Positions 49,835 to 59,536 of a stretch of 64,000 bases of DNA are shown here, piece by piece. Numbering within the stretch: the first letter of the stretch is position 1; each line of letters begins with the position of its first letter. The stretch covers positions 372,001 to 436,000 of the forward strand of contig NZ_SJSK01000001.1 of assembly GCF_004331645.1 (NCBI RefSeq). The letters run 5' to 3'. A program made the position numbers and the translations under genes. Source of the stretch: Pedobacter frigiditerrae (lineage in GTDB: Bacteria > Bacteroidota > Bacteroidia > Sphingobacteriales > Sphingobacteriaceae). A model generated the notes under the pieces. The model had not been told where the DNA came from and did no database searches. It saw nothing but the letters and a program-made list of their open reading frames with translations.

Positions 49835-50717
49835 GCCAGTCTTGGGTAAATTGGTAAACATTAAAATCGGGTTTTAACAAGGCTTCTTTCACATCGTTCA
49901 GAAGCTTTGTTTTATCTATACCCTTTGTTTTTTGGTTTTGAATAATTTTATAAGCTTTATCAGCTATTAAAAATTTTCTTTTTTCATTTGTGTAGCCTTT
50001 TTCTTCTAATACCCAGTCGCATAAATCAACTAAACCTATGTTTTTATCGGCAACAGTTTTAAAAACCGGAATAGCTTGATGTCGCTCATTCACTAACTTT
50101 TTAAGGTTATTTGCAAAAACATCTGCTCCTTCTCTATCTGCTTTATTTACCACAAACACTTGAGCAATTTCCATTAATCCAGATTTAATATTCTGAATCT
50201 CATCACCAGATTCAGGAACTAAAACAACACAAGTTTTATCAGCCAAACCAGCTATTTCGACTTCAGATTGCCCCACACCAACCGTTTCAATGATAATTAA
50301 ATCAAATTTTGCTGCCTTTAAAACATCAACCATCTCCAATGTTTTAGGAGATATTCCACCTAAGGCCCCTCGAGTTGCAATGGATCGGATGTAAACATTA
50401 GGATTGTTAAATTGCTGAGACATCCTAATTCTATCACCCAACAAAGAGCCAAAATTAAAAGGTGAGGTTGGATCTATAGCTACAATAGCAACCTTTTTCC
50501 CAGCAATTAAAAGGTTATTGGTTATTGCATTTACCAAGGTGCTTTTACCTGCTCCGGGAGGCCCTGTAACTCCTAAAACAAGAGTGTCTTTAATTTTTAA
50601 AGATTTAAGCAGGTCAGCTGAAGGTTCAATATCATTCTCTACCAAGGTTAATGCCCTGGCAATTATTCTAAAATCGCCTTCTTCAATTCCTTTTTTTAAA
50701 TCCTGATGCAAGTTCAT
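49821..50717 (-). CDS. meaB: Methylmalonyl-CoA mutase-associated GTPase MeaB
   Basis: The 298-residue G3E-family GTPase protects and reloads cobalamin-dependent methylmalonyl-CoA mutase. It shows the P-loop GVTGPPGAGKSTLVNA, AIDPTSPFNFGSLLGDRIRM, the switch segment IIIETVGVGQSE, and the base-recognition NKADREGA. The C-terminal dimerisation tail is present. The mutase genes are not in this window. ATG 50717 is the natural start. It overlaps the end of pepP on the other strand. Confidence 0.95.
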   Translation of the reverse strand: MNLHQDLKKGIEEGDFRIIARALTLVENDIEPSADLLKSLKIKDTLVLGVTGPPGAGKSTLVNAITNNLLIAGKKVAIVAIDPTSPFNFGSLLGDRIRMSQQFNNPNVYIRSIATRGALGGISPKTLEMVDVLKAAKFDLIIIETVGVGQSEVEIAGLADKTCVVLVPESGDEIQNIKSGLMEIAQVFVVNKADREGADVFANNLKKLVNERHQAIPVFKTVADKNIGLVDLCDWVLEEKGYTNEKRKFLIADKAYKIIQNQKTKGIDKTKLLNDVKEALLKPDFNVYQFTQDWLRHS

Positions 50718-50818
50718 TTAATACAAATAAACAGAATTTTATGAGTTTTGCTATTGATAAAATTATTAAAATTTACAGTACACAAATTCTCATTTAGCTA
50801 AACAAGCCACAAAAACCG

Positions 50819-50826
50819 TAACTTTG
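50819..50826 (+). promoter_or_regulatory. TAnnTTTG -7 element of the exporter/glycan operon
   Basis: TAACTTTG ends 18 bases before the ATG at 50845. It would drive the MsbA-like gene and the closely spaced glycosyltransferase genes that follow. Confidence 0.5.
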
Positions 50827-50844
50827 CTTTCTTTATTCTAATAA

Positions 50845-52671
50845 ATGAAAACTTATTTTAGATTATTATCTTTTGCAAAACCTATAGAAAAGTTTGCTAT
50901 TCCATATGTTATAGCAACCTTATTATATATTGTTTTCAACACATTTCTTTTCACCTTACTAGGGCCATTAATGAATACGCTTTTTTTACCAGAAGAAGCA
51001 TCGAAACCAGTTAAAATCACAGAGCCTACCTCATCATTTGATTTTGTAAGGAAATTTGGAGATTATATTAAAGACATCATCGCAACTCATGACAAAATTT
51101 ACGCACTTGAGGTAATCTGCGTTGTTATAGTCATAACAGTATTTTTAGCCAATCTTTTCAGGTATGTATCTCAGAGGTATATGGAAGATTTAAGGGTGCA
51201 TACCTTACTAAATTTAAGAAAGTCTGTATTTAACAATGTGATGAACTTACATGTTGGATATTTCAACAATGAAAGAAAAGGTGACATCATCTCTAAAGTT
51301 GCATCTGATGTACAAGTAGTTCAATTTACCGTTACCAATACCTTACAAGTTGTTTTTAAAGAACCTGTGCAACTCCTTTTCTGGATTGGTGTTTTAATAT
51401 CAATATCTATAAAATTAACTCTTTTTTCTCTTCTAGTAATTCCAATATCAGGTTTTATCATTAGCAAAATTGTAAAAAGACTCAAACAACAAGCAATGCT
51501 TTCGCATGAGTCTTTTGCTAAGATGATTGGTTTTTTAGATGAATCATTAAGCGGGATTAAAATTATTAAAGCTTTCAATTCCTCTGAAAGGATTAAATCA
51601 AAGTTTGATGAAGAGAATAAATTTTATTCCTTCATCAACAGGAAAATGATAAGAAGGCAACAATTGGCTTCTCCTGTATCTCAAACACTTGGCGTTTTTG
51701 TTGTTGTATTCATTTTATTATATGGAGGTGTCCAAATTTTAAGCGGAGAAGGCGACCTTACCGCTTCAGATTTTGTGGTTTACCTGGCAACCTTTTCGCA
51801 AGTAATGCAGCCAATTAAAGCTATAACAGATTCTTTTAGTGGCATACACTCAGGAATAACAGCAGGCGAAAGGGTTTTAGATTTAATTGACACTAAACCA
51901 GAGTTAACAAATAAACCTGATGCTTTTGCGCTTGAAAATTTCAATAATTCATTAACATTTGAAGATGTTTCATTTAATTACGGAGATAAACAAGTTTTAA
52001 AAGGAATTAATCTTTGTATTGAAAAAGGTCAAACTATTGCTTTGGTAGGACCTTCTGGTGGAGGAAAAAGTACATTAATGGACTTAATTCCTCGTTTTCA
52101 TGACCCTTTATCTGGAACTATAAAAATTGACGGACATAATTTTAAAGACTTAACGGTTGAAAGCATTAGGGGTCAAATGGGAATAGTTAACCAAGAATCC
52201 TTTTTATTTAATGATACGATTTTTAACAACATCGCTTTTGCAAAACCAAATGCTACAGAAGAAGAAGTTATTAATGCAGCTAAAATTGCCAATGCACATG
52301 ATTTTATTCTGAACACTGAAGAAGGCTATCAATCTACTGTTGGAGATAGAGGTAATAAATTATCTGGTGGGCAGAAACAAAGAATCTGTATTGCTAGGGC
52401 GGTCTTGGCAAACCCACCTATCATGTTATTAGATGAAGCAACTTCAGCCTTAGACACAGAATCAGAAAAATTAGTTCAAGAAGCTTTAAACAATTTGATG
52501 AAGAATAGAACATCAATTGTTATTGCGCACCGTTTAAGTACTATACAACATGCTGATAAAATTGTTGTTATTGAGAATGGCATGGTTGTAGAAACCGGGA
52601 CACATACACAGTTAATAGCACATAAGGGCTTGTATAAAAGATTAATTGATATGCAGGCATTTAATGATTAA
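50845..52671 (+). CDS. ABC exporter, MsbA-like (fused membrane and ATPase domains)
   Basis: The 608-residue half-transporter has an N-terminal membrane domain with about six helices (about 15-330) and a C-terminal ATPase. Walker A is VGPSGGGKSTLMDL, the signature LSGGQKQRICIARAV, Walker B PIMLLDEATSALD, and the H-loop IVIAHRLST. An extra periplasmic segment of about 40 residues follows the first helix (FLPEEASKPVKITEP). It resembles MsbA/lipid A flippases and probably flips lipid-linked glycans or lipids. It heads the surface-glycan block and lies 5 bases before the first glycosyltransferase gene. Confidence 0.92.
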   Translation: MKTYFRLLSFAKPIEKFAIPYVIATLLYIVFNTFLFTLLGPLMNTLFLPEEASKPVKITEPTSSFDFVRKFGDYIKDIIATHDKIYALEVICVVIVITVFLANLFRYVSQRYMEDLRVHTLLNLRKSVFNNVMNLHVGYFNNERKGDIISKVASDVQVVQFTVTNTLQVVFKEPVQLLFWIGVLISISIKLTLFSLLVIPISGFIISKIVKRLKQQAMLSHESFAKMIGFLDESLSGIKIIKAFNSSERIKSKFDEENKFYSFINRKMIRRQQLASPVSQTLGVFVVVFILLYGGVQILSGEGDLTASDFVVYLATFSQVMQPIKAITDSFSGIHSGITAGERVLDLIDTKPELTNKPDAFALENFNNSLTFEDVSFNYGDKQVLKGINLCIEKGQTIALVGPSGGGKSTLMDLIPRFHDPLSGTIKIDGHNFKDLTVESIRGQMGIVNQESFLFNDTIFNNIAFAKPNATEEEVINAAKIANAHDFILNTEEGYQSTVGDRGNKLSGGQKQRICIARAVLANPPIMLLDEATSALDTESEKLVQEALNNLMKNRTSIVIAHRLSTIQHADKIVVIENGMVVETGTHTQLIAHKGLYKRLIDMQAFND

Positions 52672-52676
52672 GAGGT

Positions 52677-53477
52677 ATGACCGAAAATTTATACAATAAA
52701 GCAAAGGCTCTTAAAAAGGCTACTTACGAGTATGAGTTTTCCATTTGTACATTAGTAACTAGAAAAGATGAATACAATGAGATGGTTGATTCATTTCAAA
52801 GGAGTGGCTTTACTGATGACATATGTGAATTTATATATGCTGACAATACTAAGAGCAATCTTTTTGATGCATACGAAGCAATAAATTATTTTTTGCGTCA
52901 AGCGAATGGAAAGTACATTATCCTTTGCCATCAGGATATTTTAATAAACAAGGATAATGTTGCTGATTTAAAGAAACGATTATCTGACCTAGATATCAAA
53001 GATCAAAATTGGGCAATTTGCAGTAATTCTGGTGCAGCTGGACCAAACCATGTGGTATATCATATTTCTTATCCTGATGGAAGCTTTATGAACAAAGGGA
53101 AATTTCCTTTAAAAGTTTCTGCTATTGATGAAAATTTCATCCTTGTTAAAAATGAAGCGTTCCTAAAAGTATCCAATGATTTAAAAGGTTTCCATTTATA
53201 TGGTACTGATTTATGCTTACAAGCAGAATTAAATGGATATTCTGCATACGTAATTCCTTTTAACTTAACGCATAAAAGTCTTGGCAATAAAAACGAAGAA
53301 TTTTATGTAATTAGAAAAAAGTTGATTTCTAAGTATGATGATTTCTTTAGAAATAGATGGATACAAACCAATGTATCAATTTTTTATCTTTCTGGGTCCA
53401 TTTTCAAATTGTTCTACGGTAATTCTATAACCCTTTTCTTTGCAAGAATATTTAATGGCATTAAAAAGAAGATCTGA
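52677..53477 (+). CDS. Glycosyltransferase-like protein (GT-A fold)
   Basis: The 266-residue protein has a GT-A-type layout: a strand-and-turn start (EFSICTLVTRKDEYNEMVDSF), a nucleotide-sugar region (IYADNTKSNLFDAYEAINYFL), then KYIILCHQDILI, where HQD replaces the classical DXD, and later FHLYGTDLCLQAELNGY. It resembles the StrF-like group encoded at 55479 more than classical GT2 enzymes. A C-terminal hydrophobic segment may bind membrane. It starts 5 bases after the exporter gene and its stop overlaps the next start, so the three are one operon. Confidence 0.78.
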   Translation: MTENLYNKAKALKKATYEYEFSICTLVTRKDEYNEMVDSFQRSGFTDDICEFIYADNTKSNLFDAYEAINYFLRQANGKYIILCHQDILINKDNVADLKKRLSDLDIKDQNWAICSNSGAAGPNHVVYHISYPDGSFMNKGKFPLKVSAIDENFILVKNEAFLKVSNDLKGFHLYGTDLCLQAELNGYSAYVIPFNLTHKSLGNKNEEFYVIRKKLISKYDDFFRNRWIQTNVSIFYLSGSIFKLFYGNSITLFFARIFNGIKKKI

Positions 53478-54370
53478 TGAGTCAACATACGAGTTTAGTT
53501 TCTATCGCCCTGTGCACGTATAATGGAGAGAAATACCTAAAAGCACAACTGGATTCATTAGTAATTCAAGATTACCAAAACTTAGAAATTATCATCGTTG
53601 ATGATTGTTCTACTGATAATACAGTTAGCATAATAAAAGAATATCAGAAACTTCGCTCAAACATAACTCTCTATATTAATGAGAAGAATTTGGGATTCAA
53701 CAAAAATTTTAAAAAAGCTTTAGAAAATTGTAAGGGTGACTATATAGCTTTTGCTGATCAAGATGATATGTGGGAGTTGAACAAGATTTCCAAAATGGTT
53801 GAAAACATTGGGGATAATCTCTTAATATACCATAATTCTGCCTATATAGATGAAAATGGTATTCCTAATGGATTATCAAAAAAGTCTCATCATAAATTTG
53901 TATCTGGCGATTGTGCTATAAATTTCTTGTATTATAATTGTGTTTCGGGACACGCTTGCATGATTAATAAGGATTTATTAGAGACAACACCCCCATTTCC
54001 CAAGGACTTTTATTATGATTGGTGGTTTGCCTACACTGCTGCAAATACCGGGAGGATTAATTTTTTAAATGAAAGTTTAGTAAAGCACCGAAAGCATAGT
54101 AACAGCTCTACAAGTGCAGACCATACAGACCCTAGAAGTTTAAGGTTATATCAATTTAAATTATTTTTAGCTCACCCAATGACAATTGGATCAGTGAAAG
54201 AAATGCTTCTAAAGCTAATTCATAATTATGAGGAGTTGAGATTCAAGAAATTTTCCTTAAAATTGTTCTCAATTCTAATTAGAAACGCTCATCAATTATT
54301 TTACATCCGAAAAAAATCAGTTTATAGCAGATTAAAATTTTTGATAACCGAGAGCACACAACACCAATAA
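53477..54370 (+). CDS. Glycosyltransferase family 2 protein
   Basis: The 297-residue enzyme begins with a classical GT2 start (LVSIALCTYNGEKYLKAQLDSL), then IIIVDDCSTDNTVSII, LGFNKNFKKALENCKGDYIAFADQDDMW with the DXD-type motif DQDD, and the HACMI/DWWFAY region. This pattern is close to rhamnosyl- and similar sugar transferases of O-antigen loci. The sugar and acceptor are unknown. ATG 53477 overlaps the stop of the preceding gene (TGATG), so translation is coupled. Confidence 0.93.
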   Translation: MSQHTSLVSIALCTYNGEKYLKAQLDSLVIQDYQNLEIIIVDDCSTDNTVSIIKEYQKLRSNITLYINEKNLGFNKNFKKALENCKGDYIAFADQDDMWELNKISKMVENIGDNLLIYHNSAYIDENGIPNGLSKKSHHKFVSGDCAINFLYYNCVSGHACMINKDLLETTPPFPKDFYYDWWFAYTAANTGRINFLNESLVKHRKHSNSSTSADHTDPRSLRLYQFKLFLAHPMTIGSVKEMLLKLIHNYEELRFKKFSLKLFSILIRNAHQLFYIRKKSVYSRLKFLITESTQHQ

Positions 54371-54380
54371 TACCTTAATA

Positions 54381-55475
54381 ATGGACAACATTAAACCAAT
54401 TGCTTTTTATCTTCCTCAATACCATCAAATTAAAGAAAATAACGAATGGTGGGGCGAAGGATTTACTGAGTGGACAAATGTTAAAAAAGCAACACCAAAG
54501 TTTAAAGACCATTACCAGCCTCACATTCCCATTAACAATAATTATTACGATTTGAGTGATAATAATGTACTTGAGAAACAAACTAAAATAGCTCAAAAAT
54601 ACGGTTTACATGGTTTCTGCTTTTATCATTACTGGTTTAATGGAGAACTGCTATTAGAAACACCTTTACATAATCTATTGGCTAATAAAAGTCCAGAATT
54701 ACCATTTTGTCTATGTTGGGCAAATGAAAACTGGACAAGAACGTGGGATGGTCAAGAGAAAGAAGTTTTAAAGAAACAAAACTATTCATTAGATGATGAC
54801 TTAAAGCACATTAAGTATCTAATGCCATTCTTTAAAGATGAACGATATATTAAAATTGATGGAAAACCTGTTTTCTTAATGTATAGAACAGAATTACACC
54901 CTAATATTAAAGAAGCTTCTGAAATTTGGAGAGAAGAAGTAAAAAAAGCGGGGTTTCCTGATTTATATTTGATTAGAGTAGAGAACTTCGAAAGAAATAT
55001 TGATCCTGTCTTACATGGTTTTGATGCAGGAACAGAATTTGCGCCAGATGGAAAATATAGTGGCGAAAAAGCAGCAAAGAAAAATATGCTTAGTTATTTA
55101 GTGAGTAAAATGCTCCATAAATCGAGCATTAAAAGATCTGCTAAATTTACCAATAAGGTTTTTTCATACCCTACATTGGTTAATAATATGATTAACAAGC
55201 CAAAACCAAACTACAAATATTTTAGATGTATTAGTCCGTCTTGGGATAATTCCGCTAGGAGAAAGGAAAATGCTACAATTTATATAGATTCGAACCCAAA
55301 ATTATTTGGTACCTGGGCTAAAAAGATGGTCTCTTATACCAAAAATAATTTCCCCAAAAACGAACAGTTTTTATTTATTAATGCATGGAATGAATGGGGT
55401 GAAGGTTGTCACTTAGAGCCAGATGAGAAAGTAGGCTATGCTTATTTGGAAGAATTAAAAAAAGCAGTCACATAA
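54381..55475 (+). CDS. WbsX-like protein with GH99-like domain
   Basis: The 364-residue protein has the features of the WbsX/GH99-like family: IAFYLPQYHQIKENNEWWGEG and FTEWTNVKKATP at the start, YGLHGFCFYHYWFNG, LPFCLCWANENWTRTWDG, and the C-terminal FLFINAWNEWGEGCHLEPD. Proteins of this family occur in O-antigen, capsule and S-layer glycan loci, and are annotated as glycosyltransferases or as endo-mannosidase relatives. Which activity applies is not settled. It lies 10 bases after the GT2 gene and is the last gene of the plus-strand run. Confidence 0.9.
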   Translation: MDNIKPIAFYLPQYHQIKENNEWWGEGFTEWTNVKKATPKFKDHYQPHIPINNNYYDLSDNNVLEKQTKIAQKYGLHGFCFYHYWFNGELLLETPLHNLLANKSPELPFCLCWANENWTRTWDGQEKEVLKKQNYSLDDDLKHIKYLMPFFKDERYIKIDGKPVFLMYRTELHPNIKEASEIWREEVKKAGFPDLYLIRVENFERNIDPVLHGFDAGTEFAPDGKYSGEKAAKKNMLSYLVSKMLHKSSIKRSAKFTNKVFSYPTLVNNMINKPKPNYKYFRCISPSWDNSARRKENATIYIDSNPKLFGTWAKKMVSYTKNNFPKNEQFLFINAWNEWGEGCHLEPDEKVGYAYLEELKKAVT

Positions 55476-55478
55476 TTT

Positions 55479-56381
55479 TTATGAAATTTGATTAGATTTT
55501 TTTAAAAAAATCTTAATTAGATGCAGGTATAATTTTAGAAATAAAGTCCATTTTATGACTCTAGATTTCCTGCTCTGCATTAGCATTGATTTAACTTCTT
55601 CGAATTTAAAGTCCTCATCCCTCATTCTACCCATCATACTCCTAAATCCTCTTTTTTCTAAAAGCAAAATTTTATGATCGGGTAAACTAGCGGTATCAAT
55701 CGGCAATTTAAAGCTCCATTTAGTATGAACTTTGAGAATCTCTTCCAGCCAGGTTTTATCTGTATAACCCTCCGAAAAATGCTCAATCAAAATATCGAAT
55801 GTTACACCAATTTCAAATTTTTGACCTATTCCCAAAGAAAAATCTAAATCATAACCATGGAATTTTTTTAACAGTTTTTCATCAAACGGATAAGTAGCTA
55901 TTGCCATTTTTGTGCAACATAGCCAAACTCCATCAATACTAGCCACATTTATAAATTTCTCATTATGTGGATTTGAATATAGTAGCTGTTTCTCTTTATT
56001 AGCATATTTGTAACGTTGTATAATATTGAAGTTAAGTAATTCAGGGGCTTCATTTTCATAACAATACCAACTGGAAGGCGCCACTGATTTATATTGAGAT
56101 CCAGCAACCCCAATTAAACCAAGACCTGAGTTACTATTAAAGAGATTAACTACAATTTCTCCCCAATTTTTTGTTTTGATCAGCAAATCTTCATGCATAA
56201 AGCATAACAGATTATATTTTGCTTTTAAAGCGCCGTCATTGTATAATTCGCAAATCCCTTTTACTCCCTTACTATTTTCTATCGCAATAATTTCAAAATC
56301 GACACCAATTGTTAGGGCAATATTTTCTTCTAACCCCGCTAAAAGTTCTTGGTTTACTGATGCAATTATTATAGAAATCAT
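55479..56381 (-). CDS. StrF-like glycosyltransferase (GT2-related)
   Basis: The 300-residue protein begins MISIIIASVNQELLAGLEEN and has the block IAIENSKGVKGICELYNDG, then YNLLCFMHEDLLI, where HED replaces DXD, and VASIDGVWLCCTK. This is the pattern of the StrF/Glyco_tranf_2_5 group, found in O-antigen loci. It ends in a basic, hydrophobic tail that may bind membrane. It points against its neighbours: 3 bases from the WbsX gene end and divergent from glf, with its own TAGTTTTG element 6 bases before the ATG. Confidence 0.85.
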   Translation of the reverse strand: MISIIIASVNQELLAGLEENIALTIGVDFEIIAIENSKGVKGICELYNDGALKAKYNLLCFMHEDLLIKTKNWGEIVVNLFNSNSGLGLIGVAGSQYKSVAPSSWYCYENEAPELLNFNIIQRYKYANKEKQLLYSNPHNEKFINVASIDGVWLCCTKMAIATYPFDEKLLKKFHGYDLDFSLGIGQKFEIGVTFDILIEHFSEGYTDKTWLEEILKVHTKWSFKLPIDTASLPDHKILLLEKRGFRSMMGRMRDEDFKFEEVKSMLMQSRKSRVIKWTLFLKLYLHLIKIFLKKSNQIS

Positions 56382-56387
56382 TTAAAG

Positions 56388-56395
56388 CAAAACTA
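56388..56395 (-). promoter_or_regulatory. TAnnTTTG -7 element of the StrF-like gene
   Basis: The minus strand reads TAGTTTTG 6 bases before the ATG at 56381. Together with 56432-56439 it makes a compact divergent promoter region. Confidence 0.45.
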
Positions 56396-56431
56396 ATCTT
56401 TATAAAATAATATTTTCATAATGGCAATAAT

Positions 56432-56439
56432 TATATTTG
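56432..56439 (+). promoter_or_regulatory. TAnnTTTG -7 element of glf
   Basis: TATATTTG ends 7 bases before ATG 56447 and 13 bases before ATG 56453. The short distance suggests a very short leader. Confidence 0.5.
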
Positions 56440-56446
56440 TTACTAT

Positions 56447-57559
56447 ATGGCTATGAATTATGATTACCTCATTGTTGGTTCAGGGCTTTTCGGAGCAACA
56501 TTTGCACATCAAATGACTAAAGCAGGTAAAAAATGTTTAGTTATTGATAAAAGAGAGCACATTGGAGGAAATGTTTTTTGTAAGGAAATTGAAGGTATAA
56601 ATATCCATTGGTATGGCCCACATATATTTCACACTAACGATAAAGAAATTTGGGATTTCGTTAATTCATTCGTCGAATTTAATAGATTTACCTATTCTCC
56701 AGTAGCCAATTACAAGGACACAATGTACAGCTTGCCTTTCAATATGAATACCTTTTATCAACTTTGGGGAGCAAAAACACCAGAAGAAGCTAAGTTGATT
56801 ATCAAAACCCAAGTTGAAAACAACCTAGTTAAAAAACCTAAAAATCTTGAAGAACAGGCACTAAACTTGGTGGGCACAGACATTTATACAAAGCTCATTA
56901 AAGGTTATACAGAAAAGCAATGGGGAAGAAAGGCTACTGAACTACCTGCTTTTATTATCAAACGCTTACCTATTAGGTTTACGTTTGATAATAATTACTT
57001 TAATGATAAATATCAGGGTATTCCTATGGGTGGTTACAACAAACTCATAGAGGGATTGCTTGAAGGTATTGAGGTAAAGTTAGAAACAGATTTCTTTTTA
57101 GAAAAGAAAGAATTAATGAAACTTGCTCCTAAACTTGTATATACTGGCAAATTAGATGAATACTTTGATTATTCGTTAGGACACTTACAATATCGCAGTT
57201 TGAATTTTGAGCATCAAATATTAGATGCCGAAAACTACCAGGGAACTGCTGCTGTAAATTATACTGATTCTGAAACCCCCTATACTCGTATAGTTGAACA
57301 TAAACATTTTGAATTTGGGAAACAGGCGAAAACTGTTATTACGAAGGAATACCCTTTAGAATGGACACCACAAAATGAACCTTACTATCCAATAAACGAT
57401 ACAAGTAATGAAGATCTAGCAAATAAGTATAAAAAGTTGAAAGAACTAGAACCTAATGTTATTTTTGGCGGCAGACTAGCAGAGTACAAATACTATGATA
57501 TGCATCAAGTAATTGGAGCTGCCCTTCATACAGCAAAAAATGAATTAAATGTACGATAA
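56447..57559 (+). CDS. glf: UDP-galactopyranose mutase
   Basis: The 370-residue flavoenzyme converts UDP-galactopyranose to UDP-galactofuranose. It has the FAD Rossmann motif IVGSGLFGATFA, then KREHIGGNVFCKEIEGI, the substrate region HWYGPHIFHTND, YTEKQWGRKATELPAFIIKRLPIRFTFD, and the C-terminal FGGRLAEYKYYDMHQVIGAA. Its presence means galactofuranose is in the surface glycan. ATG 56447 gives the full frame; ATG 56453 is equally possible. It overlaps the DUF4422 gene by 11 bases, so the two are coupled. Confidence 0.96.
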   Translation: MAMNYDYLIVGSGLFGATFAHQMTKAGKKCLVIDKREHIGGNVFCKEIEGINIHWYGPHIFHTNDKEIWDFVNSFVEFNRFTYSPVANYKDTMYSLPFNMNTFYQLWGAKTPEEAKLIIKTQVENNLVKKPKNLEEQALNLVGTDIYTKLIKGYTEKQWGRKATELPAFIIKRLPIRFTFDNNYFNDKYQGIPMGGYNKLIEGLLEGIEVKLETDFFLEKKELMKLAPKLVYTGKLDEYFDYSLGHLQYRSLNFEHQILDAENYQGTAAVNYTDSETPYTRIVEHKHFEFGKQAKTVITKEYPLEWTPQNEPYYPINDTSNEDLANKYKKLKELEPNVIFGGRLAEYKYYDMHQVIGAALHTAKNELNVR

Positions 57560-58361
57560 AGACCTAACCATTTTCAGTGTTTTCCATAAGGAATATCCCG
57601 TTCCAAATTGCTCTTTCATTAAACCTATACAAGTTGGTAAAGACAAAAGTCAAATTGATTTAGGTTTTTTGAGTGATAGTGACGGAGAAAATATCTCAGA
57701 TAGGAATAGTCGCTTTTGTGAAACCACTGCATTATATTGGATTTGGAAAAACCTCGATAAAATAGACAGCCAATATATAGGTTTATCACATTATAGGAGA
57801 TATTTTAGCTTGCCAGAGGTAGAGATAAAGCAAAATTTCTGGCGGCAAAAAAAAAATCAAGTTAACTCAGATGCCTATATTAAATCTTTATCTGACGCTA
57901 ACCTAGATGCAATATCATCACCAATGATCAAAAATCATCTATTAGAAAAATTAAACAAAAAACAAATTGTGCTAGCTAAGGCGAGCAGTGTGGGTTGCTT
58001 AGGCGTTTATCCTTTGAATATTAAAGATCAATTTATATATTATCACTTGCGAGAGGATTGGGCTCTTTTTGAAGAGGCCTTAGAAAAATTGGCACCAACC
58101 TATTTTGAATTTGCAAAAACCTTCTTCTCATCAGGAAATACCATGCATTGCTATCATATGTTTACGGCTGACAAACAGTTTATTGAAGCTTACTGTTCAT
58201 GGCTATTTCCAATTTTATTTGAGCTTGAAAAAACCATCAAAGTTAGTCCATATGCTTATCAAAATCGTACAATAGGTTTTTTAAGCGAGCGTCTCCTTAA
58301 CCTGTATATCTATAAGAAACAGCTGTCTATTTCAGAAATGCCTATAGTTTATTTTACCTAG
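57549..58361 (+). CDS. DUF4422 domain protein, putative glycosyltransferase
   Basis: The 270-residue protein carries the DUF4422 pattern: FSVFHKEYPVPN at the start, RFCETTALYWIWKNL, then YIGLSHYRRYF, and near the end YAYQNRTIGFLSERLLNLYI. DUF4422 genes are frequent in polysaccharide loci, often next to glf, so a galactofuranose-related transfer is a reasonable guess and not shown. The gene is translationally coupled to glf, and its end overlaps the acyltransferase gene on the other strand by 8 bases. Confidence 0.88.
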   Translation: MYDKDLTIFSVFHKEYPVPNCSFIKPIQVGKDKSQIDLGFLSDSDGENISDRNSRFCETTALYWIWKNLDKIDSQYIGLSHYRRYFSLPEVEIKQNFWRQKKNQVNSDAYIKSLSDANLDAISSPMIKNHLLEKLNKKQIVLAKASSVGCLGVYPLNIKDQFIYYHLREDWALFEEALEKLAPTYFEFAKTFFSSGNTMHCYHMFTADKQFIEAYCSWLFPILFELEKTIKVSPYAYQNRTIGFLSERLLNLYIYKKQLSISEMPIVYFT

Positions 58362-59445
58362 AACCAATTGACCATTTGAATTTAGTCTTTGAAATAAGCT
58401 TAGCAAGCAATAAGGCCAAAGTATAAGTAAAAATGAATCTCAACAGCGAATAACCAACAACACTTACTGCTGATATACTATTTAAATCAAGATTAAAAGG
58501 TCTTACAATTTCAATCAATATCCAATCTATTAATATTTGATGAAGCAGATATATCCCAAAGGTAGTATGTCTAGGATTTAATGTATTTTGTACACCTTTC
58601 ATATCTCCCATCTTTAACAATAGCGCAAACATTCCAAGAGAGTAAAATATATTTGTTATCCGCAATGTGTTAAATGGATCTGTCATCCCTAAATCCATTA
58701 AGTGTATAGTTTCTAATGTGCTCAGCACAAAGAGAACAATATTGACAATTATGATTACAGTAAATGAAAGCTTGTTTAGTTTATGCTTTACCTCAGCAAA
58801 GTTCTTATTCAAAAAAATTCCCAGCCAAAGATAAAATACAAAGCCAAATAAAGCAGTTGTATGTTCTACTGGTATCCACCCATAATAAAGATTTATGCTA
58901 TAAAAAAAAGACATAAAACCCAAAATCAAACCAAAAACCCATTTATAAATGTATTTTTTAAAGATGAGCAAAATGGCAATACAGATTAAAAAATTGAGGA
59001 TAAACCAATAGTTACTATGAAAAATCACTCGAAAAAACATCCCTATAGTTGCATCGTACCAATCACCCGGAAGGTTTTTTGAATCGCCTGATTTTAAGAA
59101 CATAAACACACGCTGACCGATACTTATTGCTAAGTATATAAAAATCCAAAACAGCCAAGGGCCAATTGTATTCTTAAAACGGTTTCTAATGTATTGTAAG
59201 GGGGTATATTCAGTAAATTTATGATTAATAAGGAAGCCACTAATAAGAAAGAAGGCAATAGTTGCAAACTTAAACAATTGCATGTATCCTGCCTGGATTA
59301 ATTTATCACTATAGCTGTCATACTTTAATAACCAAAAAGCAGAACTATGTTCAATAACAATACCCAACATGGCAATGCCGCGAATAGAGTCTATAAAATC
59401 GAAATTTTTCTTGGGAGTTTCTAAAGTGGTGATGGTATTAGTCAT
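58354..59445 (-). CDS. Acyltransferase-3 family membrane protein
   Basis: The 363-residue protein has about ten membrane helices. The N-terminal FDFIDSIRGIAMLGIVIEHS contains the R-G-x-A-x-x-x-V-x-x-x-H pattern with the catalytic His of the OafA/NodX family. FATIAFFLISGFLI follows. It probably adds O-acetyl or similar groups to surface sugars at the inner membrane. It sits beside the glycan genes but on the opposite strand, converging with the DUF4422 gene. Confidence 0.9.
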   Translation of the reverse strand: MTNTITTLETPKKNFDFIDSIRGIAMLGIVIEHSSAFWLLKYDSYSDKLIQAGYMQLFKFATIAFFLISGFLINHKFTEYTPLQYIRNRFKNTIGPWLFWIFIYLAISIGQRVFMFLKSGDSKNLPGDWYDATIGMFFRVIFHSNYWFILNFLICIAILLIFKKYIYKWVFGLILGFMSFFYSINLYYGWIPVEHTTALFGFVFYLWLGIFLNKNFAEVKHKLNKLSFTVIIIVNIVLFVLSTLETIHLMDLGMTDPFNTLRITNIFYSLGMFALLLKMGDMKGVQNTLNPRHTTFGIYLLHQILIDWILIEIVRPFNLDLNSISAVSVVGYSLLRFIFTYTLALLLAKLISKTKFKWSIGSR

Positions 59446-59489
59446 TAATTAATTGACGGGATTTAACTCAATAGGTTTAAAACAAAAAA

Positions 59490-59513
59490 GGGAACGATAC
59501 AAATATCGCTCCC
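59490..59513 (-). terminator. Terminator of the rimP-nusA-infB operon
   Basis: A 10-bp stem with one mismatch (59490-59499 with 59504-59513) and a 4-base loop is followed on the minus strand by six T, 24 bases past the infB stop. Confidence 0.8.
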
Positions 59514-59536
59514 TTATATTTTAAGAATTAGAAATG

